Made by a program: the position numbers and the translations under genes
Notes under the pieces: model-generated
The model's input: only the letters and a program-made list of their open reading frames with translations
Databases searched by the model: none
Told to the model about the DNA's origin: nothing
Assembly (NCBI GenBank): GCA_004009845.1
Contig: RMBW01000011.1
Location: forward strand, 186,001 to 250,000
From: Davidsoniella eucalypti
Taxonomy: Eukaryota > Ascomycota > Sordariomycetes > Microascales > Ceratocystidaceae
Reading direction: 5' to 3'
DNA length: 64,000 nucleotides
Shown here: piece after piece, positions 57,570-64,000 of the stretch
Layout of the letters: each line of letters opens with the position of its first letter
Position numbering within the stretch: position 1 is the first letter of the stretch

Positions 57570-57936
57570 AGAGGGCATCGCTACCGCAGAGTTGTATCGC
57601 TATAGCCATCTTTGCAAAGGCTGTAAACACCCAACCCCTAGAGCTACATGGCTCTTGGACGGATATCCAGGCTCGAGAGTCGCTGTTACTGGTGTTTCTG
57701 CCATGCTAAAGTTTGAACTGTTGTACGGAATCGAGGCCATTGGAAGCAAAAGAACGCCTGGCAGAACAGATTATGTCCAATTTGTACCCTGCATTCGGCC
57801 AGACCCTGAGCCTGATGATCATGAGATGATCATTAGTATGTATCACGCATTGTGTAGTCATAAATCTCAAAAAGCAATTTGTGTGCAGGTTGATTAGTCA
57901 ATATGGCATATATAAACGTTCATGAATCATTATGTT
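57570..57936. other. tail-to-tail gap between YAE1 and CENP-O
   Basis: This 367-bp gap holds both 3' ends. An ORF on the plus strand (from a TTG at 57592) has no ATG and no family resemblance. Confidence 0.5.
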
Positions 57937-58961
57937 TCAAACACCGAGTGTCTCGCCTTCTATCAGTGGTTCTTCCTTGGGATCTTCGAGTCTTGCTATC
58001 AAGTCCTCCATTCTGACAGTCTGACCACCTGCTGTGACTCTATTAGCCGTAACAAGATCAGGCTCGCCATCAAGATACACGGCCGCATTTTCAACATTTC
58101 CATCGTCGTCGACAATGACGCGACCAGTACGGCCATCGATCCAAGTAACCGCAATATGTTTCGCTTCCGGGTCCGAAGCACCAATCTCTACGATACTACT
58201 TGCCAGGTGATCTAATATTTGTTTCTTTGACGAAACACCCGTTGCTTTACGCATGTCTGCGATCGCGGCGATGCGATTATGGTAGCGCCATAGCTCACGT
58301 CGCAGCACCTTTGCAAAAGTCAAGAGATCTTGTTTCGGTTGTTCGCTACGTGCTTCTCTGTACGAGGGCAGAAATCGCGCGGCTAGGGCTGTGAGTGGAA
58401 TAGCTGGTGGCACCGTATGTCTATGAACCCGCCACATTTGTGAACCATCCTCGGTCCATGGGCGATTCAGCAACACGTAGTATGGGCGTAGAAATCGGGC
58501 ATTGACCATGAGCTCGAAGCGCAGTCCGAAGACTTTACCGCTGTCGACGGCGTGTGGATCGGGATCTGTGACTTTGAAGGCCGTGATGCTTGCACAGAGA
58601 CGGTATAGAGATTGCTGGTCATGCGCTTGTTGGACTTTGAGTCGCTCGGCGAGAGCAGGTGAGACGGGGCTTAGATCGAGTGGTAATGAGGAGGAGGAGG
58701 AGGAGTTGGCGGGGAGATCGAGAAGGGCGCGGTGGATAGATTCGGATGTGAGGAGATTGGTTGCTTGGATGCGCAGCTGCTGCTTCAAGGAACTGACTAT
58801 CATAGAGAAGATAGCAATGTTAGGTAAGATTCTCTGCGACAAGGGAGTTTCGCGGGGAAGAGAGGAAGAGGACGAGGGGGGAGGGGTGAAGTACCTTCAG
58901 CTTGAAGCTCTGCAATCTCAGCATCTAAAGACTGCGCGATCTCGTCCTCGGCATCAGACAT
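57937..58961 (-). CDS. MCM21: CENP-O/Mcm21 kinetochore subunit
   Basis: Inner-kinetochore protein of the COMA/CCAN complex, paired with CENP-P. Exon 1 is 58961-58895 and exon 2 is 58796-57937 (donor GTACTT, branch CTAAC, acceptor GATAG). Splicing makes a continuous coiled coil, DAEIAELQAEVSSLKQQLRI, and 308 residues. After the coiled coil comes the RWD-type region: LYRLCASITAFKVTDPDPHA, FGLRFELMVNARFLRPYYVL, then WRVHRHTVPPAIPL and a basic helical part with LRRELWRYHNRIAAIADMRK. This order and length fit the Cenp-O family. A Ser run (SSSSSS) with acidic and Pro residues links head and RWD parts. Symbol given by homology. Confidence 0.85.
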
Positions 58962-59988
58962 TGCGAATGCCAAAAGACACACTATTGGTTGGAGATAGAG
59001 ATCAAGAACAGAGATCGAGAACAATGGCCAAATCAAGGCCTCGCCTCGACTTCGTTGACGTCAGAGTAGAAACTTTTGCGATTGCGAATCAAGCTGAACC
59101 CGCAGACCAACAATGCGACAATAGGAAGGGATGTTCCTATCATTTATCTTATCTTATCAGCCAACGTGTAGCTTGCTTTTTTTACTCCCACTACTAGCTG
59201 CTTGGAGATCTGGGGGGAGCCACTCGTTTACGTTCAGAGTGATGAGTGGCGTGCTCGACAGGATCATTTTCACTTAAAGAGCAGCTTCACATGCTTAGAG
59301 CTGCCGACTCAATGCATTGATGACGTCGTTGGGATATATGCTCGCTTTTTTTTTTGTAGTTTTGGGACCTCTTGAGTAACGGAAGTTACCCATCGCCGGG
59401 ATGACTAATTGACCACTGAGCCGGCGATCTAGCCACCTATGTTGTTAGTGCTGTTTGGCTTTGGCTTTGTTAGAGCCTCAACTTGCGCATGTAGGCAGCG
59501 TATTATTTACTTTCGAGTCTGACGAATACGAGGTCTCGTTAGACCCATCTACAAGATTCCATGTTTTAAGTCAAGTTCTAGAAGATATCGTCTTGTTGAA
59601 CCATACATATCTATGTATACAAAGAGAATAGTGTGAACGGACGTTGCCGCGATCCCTGTATACGCGACAGAGCTTTGCATTTTATTTTGATCTTGATTGG
59701 AATACAATATTGTATTCTTTTACAAACTTTCCTGAATCCAGACCCTGAAAAGACAATCTTTATCATACTAGCTTGCAAAAAGACCATTTTCCATCACTCT
59801 CGACCATCAAAGTCCGCTCGGTACGATTTAGACTCTTGTGTAATTCGCATCTTTTTTTTTTTTTTTATAGATACAAATTCGTCACTGTTTCTAAACCCTT
59901 GCGTCGGTCTTCTGTCAGCCCGCCTCGCCTGACCTTTCTAGCACAACTTCGATTCCGTCACAATCACCCTTCGAAACGCACATATCCA
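58962..59988. promoter_or_regulatory. divergent promoter of CENP-O and the acetyl-CoA transporter
   Basis: About 1 kb separates the two start codons. No gene is supported within. The side near 59988 is T/C-rich, as expected for a plus-strand leader, and holds a run of about 16 T at 59851-59866. Confidence 0.45.
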
Positions 59989-61922
59989 ATGGGAAGCTCT
60001 CGTTCTCGTCGCGGCAAGTCTTCTAAAAGTCAGAGCCGCAATCCCCTCTCGAATATCGGCATCAACGTTGATCGTTCAGACTCTCCATCGCCTAGTATCG
60101 GCGAAGACCAGCTCTCGGAAACTGCCGCTACTCCCTCGCCAACCGGCAGCGTTCGTGGCCGCAAGCTTACAAAGAAAAACAAAGCTCAGCAAGCCAAGAC
60201 TAGCGCACTATCAATCTCGACTACGGACGATAACAACATGAACACCGGTGTCGAGTTCCGGCGCAAGAATACGCCTGGCGCGACGGCGTCATCGCTTACC
60301 AACAGCCACATTGCGCGCGAGCAGTTCTCTCTCGATGAGCCGGTGCCTAAAACGCCCATTGCGAACAACCATGGCTTTTTTGAGTTGCCAGTACAGGACC
60401 AACGCAACTTCGGCCTGCTAGTGCTTCTATACTTCCTCCAGGGTGTTCCAATGGGCCTGGCAACCGGCTCTGTTCCTTTCCTGCTCAAGAACCACATGTC
60501 ATACAGCCAAATCGGTATATTCAGTCTGGCGTCTTATCCCTACTCTTTAAAGCTGTTCTGGAGTCCTATCGTCGACGCCTGCTGGAGTCCCAAGTTCGGT
60601 CGCCGCAAGAGCTGGATCCTTCCTATTCAGCTGCTATCTGGTCTGGGTATGCTATGGCTTGGATCTACAGTTGAGGCTATGATGACGGGTGTTGGCAAGC
60701 CAGGTGGCCCTACTGTATGGTCATTTACTGGCTGGTGGTTCTTCTTGGTTCTAATGTGTGCTACTCAAGATATTGCGGTTGACGGCTGGGCTTTGACTCT
60801 ACTCACTCCCGGCAATGTCTCGTATGCTTCTACAGCACAGACCGTGGGCCTCACTGCCGGCCAATTCTTGTCTTACACCGTTTTCCTAGCCTTCAACTCT
60901 AGCGAGTTTGCTAACCGTTGGTTCCGCGCTGTCCCTAGCGACGAGGGTCTCATGACACTGGGCGGCTATCTTACCTTTTGGGGCTGGGCTTACATCTTTG
61001 TGACTCTCGGTCTTGCTGTAATGAAGAAAGAGGAACGTACCCATAACGAGGATGGCATTTGGGATGTGTACCGTATCATGTGGGGTGTGTTGAAGTTGCG
61101 CAACATTCAGACTATCATTGCTGTGCACCTTATTGCCAAAATTGGCTTCCAGGCTAACGATGCCGTTACCAATCTGAAGCTTCTAGATAAGGGGTTCGGA
61201 AAGGAAAACATGGCGCTTACCGTCTTGATCGACTTCCCCTTTGAGATTGGTCTAGGTTACTATGCCGGCAAATGGTCTCAGGAATACACGCCTATGCGCC
61301 TGTGGTGCTGGGCTTTTATGGGCCGACTACTTGCCGCTGTCCTTGCCCAGTTCACCGTTAGCATCTTCCCTGACACTGGCGTTGAACTGTGGTACATGCT
61401 TGTAGTCATCCTGGAACATGTGTTCTCGACCTTTACAAACACCGTTATGTTCGTGGCTATATCGGCCTTCCATGCTCGTGTTGCTGACCCCGTGATTGGT
61501 GGCACATACATGACTCTGCTTGCTACGTAAGTCGCCCAACTGAACCATCATGATATCAGTTATACTAACAGAAATATAGCGTTTGCAACCTGGGTGGCAC
61601 TTTCCCCCGTTTCTTCATTCTTAACCTTGTAGATACCTTCACGGTTGCCACCTGCAAGCCTCCATCTTCAACTATCGACACTACCAAACTTAAGGGTAGC
61701 CTGGTTACCGAGGCCTTCTCGTGTGCCCTCCAGCCTGACAAGGAACTCTGCACAGATGGCGGCGGTATTTGCGAGGTTCAGCGTGACGGATACTACTCCG
61801 TGAATATGATGTGCGTAGTGTTCGGTATCATCACATTTATTTACTTCATCCGTCCCCGTGTCATGCATCTTCAGAGTCTGCCCATGCGTGCATGGCGTCT
61901 GGCACCTGGCTCAGATAAATAA
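59989..61922 (+). CDS. acetyl-CoA transporter (SLC33A1/AT-1 family)
   Basis: Imports acetyl-CoA into the endoplasmic reticulum or Golgi lumen in animals; the fungal role is less clear. Exon 1 is 59989-61526 and exon 2 is 61580-61922 (donor GTAAGT, acceptor ATAG), making 626 residues. A Ser/Lys-rich cytosolic tail of about 135 residues precedes the MFS-like body. The first membrane segment is FGLLVLLYFLQGVPMGLATG, then MSYSQIGIFSLASYPYSLKL with FWSPIVDACWSPKFGRRKSW, and CATQDIAVDGWALTLLTPGN. All are characteristic of the Acatn family. Exon 2 adds a lumenal loop with four Cys and the last helix. The next gene downstream makes a CoA precursor, a suggestive pairing. Confidence 0.93.
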
Positions 61923-62656
61923 AGGTCCGAATCGATATGCACTACGGGACAAGGACAGAACATTGTTTTATCATATATCACATACCATCTGGATGCCGGA
62001 TTTTCATAGAAGAAACTGTACAATAGCTTACCCATTACCATATCAACATTTATTTATACTACTCGATATATGTACTATAGTGTGCCAAATCTTTTGGAAC
62101 TGGAAATCCGGCAAATATCTCAGCAACGTATAATCACGTGACGTATGCTTTTAGGGTTGGGGACATAGCACATATCTCGAAATACAGTCAACAACATAGA
62201 AAATTGAGCCTTTCGATACACAAATATAATAGCAAAATACAGAATTATTTTGCTAAACAAGCTGATTCATAGCCGGTAAGTCGCTTTTAGCACCGTCGAA
62301 TGTCGGGATGGCAGGGGCCAATTTCATGGATGGCGCACTTCAACATATCAAGGAGGGGTGGCTCTTTTTCCCTAGCAAAATTAGATGGAGGGGCAATAGA
62401 TCAGTGGATTGGTGGATGGATGGATGGATGGGAAATCCGGGGTTTGATGAGATCTCAATCTGAGAAAATGGATCGATCGCAACTAAGTTTAAGCTGACTT
62501 TTTCTTCAATCGTAGTTCAACCATTAAAGGCGATTTGCTTGTCGTCCTATCTTGGTCATAGTTCAAACTACCTCAAACCGATCCTATCAATCATACGGGA
62601 ATTGGCCCCTATCTCTCTCTCTTTGAGTAACAGTATTTCCATAACTACCAGCCAAT
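61923..62656. other. intergenic; promoter of the ligase gene
   Basis: TCACGTGA lies at 62134-62141, about 515 bp before the ligase start. A GGAT tetranucleotide run lies at about 62410-62430. No gene is supported. Confidence 0.5.
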
Positions 62657-63862
62657 ATGACTTCTACTACGGACTCCATAGGATGCGAGGCCGACCAGTA
62701 CTTCAGCCAAAACCCACCGCCCAAAAACCTAGACATCATCACGTCGCAAGCGTCAGCATTTATTGATGAGCATGTGGCAGCTAATCACCGTGTGGTTCTA
62801 GTGACATCCGGAGGTACCACTGTGCCTCTAGAGAAGCAAACGGTGCGCTTCATCGATAACTTTAGTGCCGGAACGCGTGGTGCGACATCGGCAGAGGACT
62901 TTCTTGAGGCCGGATATGCCGTGATTTTCCTCCATCGCCAGTTTAGTTTACAGCCGTTTTCTCGCCATTACTCTCACGCTACGGATTGCTTCCTGGATTT
63001 CATGGAGGTTAGTGGTGACGATGGCCATGTTGTAGCCAAGCAGGCCCACCAGGCCAAGATGTTGAAGGTCTTGCGACAGTACAAGGCGGCCCAAAAGAAG
63101 AACATGCTGCTCATGCTACCATTTGTCACCATCACCGACTATATTTTCGAGCTACGTGCTATCTCGTGGCTACTACGCCCGCTGGGAAAAAACGCACTAT
63201 TATATCTGGCTGCGGCAGTCTCGGACTTTTTCTTACCGGCGAATCGAATGGCCGAGCATAAGATTCAGTCAACGGACGCTATCGACAAGGATGGAAAGCC
63301 GGTCACAAAGTCAGCGGTGCCGTCAGCTCAAGTTGCCGATGTGCCCGAGACATTTGACAACTTCGACTCGTCGCCCAAGGTGCCACGAAGCAAATCGCTC
63401 GTAATCGATCTTGACCCGGTGCCCAAGTTCCTGAAAAACCTGGTAGACGGCTGGTCTCCCGAGGCCATGATTGTTTCGTTTAAGCTGGAGACGGACCCGG
63501 CTATCTTGGTCCACAAGGCCAAGTACTCGTTGGAGCGTTACCAGCACCATTTGGTCGTTGGAAACCTGCTATCGACTCGCAAGTGGGAGGTTGTTTTTGT
63601 GGCACCTAACAAGCAGGACCGCTGGATCCGCGTGCCCATGCATCGTCGCAAGAAGACATTGACCGGACAGGAGTCGGCGGTGGGTTTAGCAGAGGCGATT
63701 GCGCAGCCTCAGGCGGTAGTTACAATCGGCCTAGATACGCCATTGGACCCCAGTACTCTGCCAGACGGAGAGCCAGAGATTGAGATCGAAAAGCTGATCA
63801 TCCCGGCTATCAAGAAGCTACACGATGAACACATCGCCCCGGCAGCGACTGCAACGGCCTAA
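62657..63862 (+). CDS. CAB2: phosphopantothenate-cysteine ligase (Cab2/PPCS)
   Basis: Joins cysteine to 4'-phosphopantothenate, the second committed step of coenzyme A synthesis, in the cytosol. The protein is 401 residues, intronless, with a clear ATG. The nucleotide-binding fold of the DFP family opens with HRVVLVTSGGTTVPLEKQTV (residues 44-63) and the substrate motif RFIDNFSAGTRGATSAEDFL (64-83). It continues with AVIFLHRQFSLQPFSRHY. Further markers are NALLYLAAAVSDFFLPANRM and VPKFLKNLVDGWSPEAMIVS. The eukaryotic enzyme is monofunctional, without the decarboxylase domain, and the length agrees. It shares CoA chemistry with the transporter gene upstream and supplies the cofactor of ACP1. 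Confidence 0.95.
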   Translation: MTSTTDSIGCEADQYFSQNPPPKNLDIITSQASAFIDEHVAANHRVVLVTSGGTTVPLEKQTVRFIDNFSAGTRGATSAEDFLEAGYAVIFLHRQFSLQPFSRHYSHATDCFLDFMEVSGDDGHVVAKQAHQAKMLKVLRQYKAAQKKNMLLMLPFVTITDYIFELRAISWLLRPLGKNALLYLAAAVSDFFLPANRMAEHKIQSTDAIDKDGKPVTKSAVPSAQVADVPETFDNFDSSPKVPRSKSLVIDLDPVPKFLKNLVDGWSPEAMIVSFKLETDPAILVHKAKYSLERYQHHLVVGNLLSTRKWEVVFVAPNKQDRWIRVPMHRRKKTLTGQESAVGLAEAIAQPQAVVTIGLDTPLDPSTLPDGEPEIEIEKLIIPAIKKLHDEHIAPAATATA

Positions 63863-64000
63863 AGCCAGATAGATGATAAAAGCGATGGGGTGTCATATCA
63901 GAGGAACCAATAACAACAACAAAATTATGCCGAGAAAAGTCAAGTCGGCCCATTGATGTGATATCCTCGAATTATAGGCTTAAACAGCAGCTACATGTAG
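63863..64000. other. 3' flank of the ligase gene
   Basis: Only 138 bases remain after the stop codon. No feature is seen. Confidence 0.5.

Noticed and set aside
57592..57897. ORF in the gap between YAE1 and CENP-O
   Set aside because: It starts at a TTG, has no family resemblance and lies where two 3' UTRs meet.

Overview
The window is nuclear DNA of a filamentous ascomycete (Pezizomycotina). Its protein-coding genes have short GT..AG introns with GTAAGT-like donors and CTAAC-like branch sites. Many genes have pyrimidine-rich leaders, and several proteins (SNX3, YAE1, BSD2, mitochondrial ACP) have the form typical of that group. A Eurotiomycetes-like fungus is my best guess; order and genus cannot be read from the sequence. 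A tRNA-Leu with a CAG anticodon argues that CUG is read as leucine. Gene density is low, with two nearly empty blocks of about 7 kb (13.4-20.7 kb and 36.7-44.1 kb).

Layout. 1-4.2 kb: AT-rich, with one broken gene carrying a 23-bp tandem repeat. 4.35-8.7 kb: a helix-turn-helix-like protein, a GRF-like zinc protein and a doubtful ORF. 8.85-13.4 kb: ARPC4 (-) and SF3A1 (+) share a divergent promoter; SNX3 follows. 20.7-23.1 kb: a SEC2-type Rab exchange factor behind a long CT-rich leader. 25.6-28.3 kb: a small unknown protein, a 737-bp retrotransposed-looking insert ending right beside an intron-containing tRNA-Leu(CAG), and an SLC25 carrier. 30.7-36.7 kb: a two-finger CCCH protein tail-to-tail with an amino-acid permease. 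44.1-49.4 kb, all minus strand: mitochondrial acyl carrier protein, complex I subunit NDUFS8, a small unknown protein and a proline/serine-rich unknown protein. 51.2-53.1 kb: citrate carrier CTP1 tail-to-tail with a UQCC2/CBP6-type complex III assembly factor. 54.7-59.0 kb: BSD2, YAE1 and the kinetochore protein CENP-O/Mcm21. 60.0-63.9 kb: an acetyl-CoA transporter of the SLC33 family, then phosphopantothenate-cysteine ligase.

Functional themes. Several genes serve mitochondria (ACP, NDUFS8, CTP1, UQCC2-type factor, an SLC25 carrier) and several touch coenzyme A (ligase, acetyl-CoA transporter, phosphopantetheine-bearing ACP). Membrane traffic and cytoskeleton are represented by SEC2, SNX3, BSD2 and ARPC4. 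A TCACGTG(A) octamer recurs in promoters across the window, and the permease has GATA-type sites upstream. Multi-exon gene models were built by hand from splice signals and reading-frame continuity. They are consistent in length and frame, but no transcript data were available.
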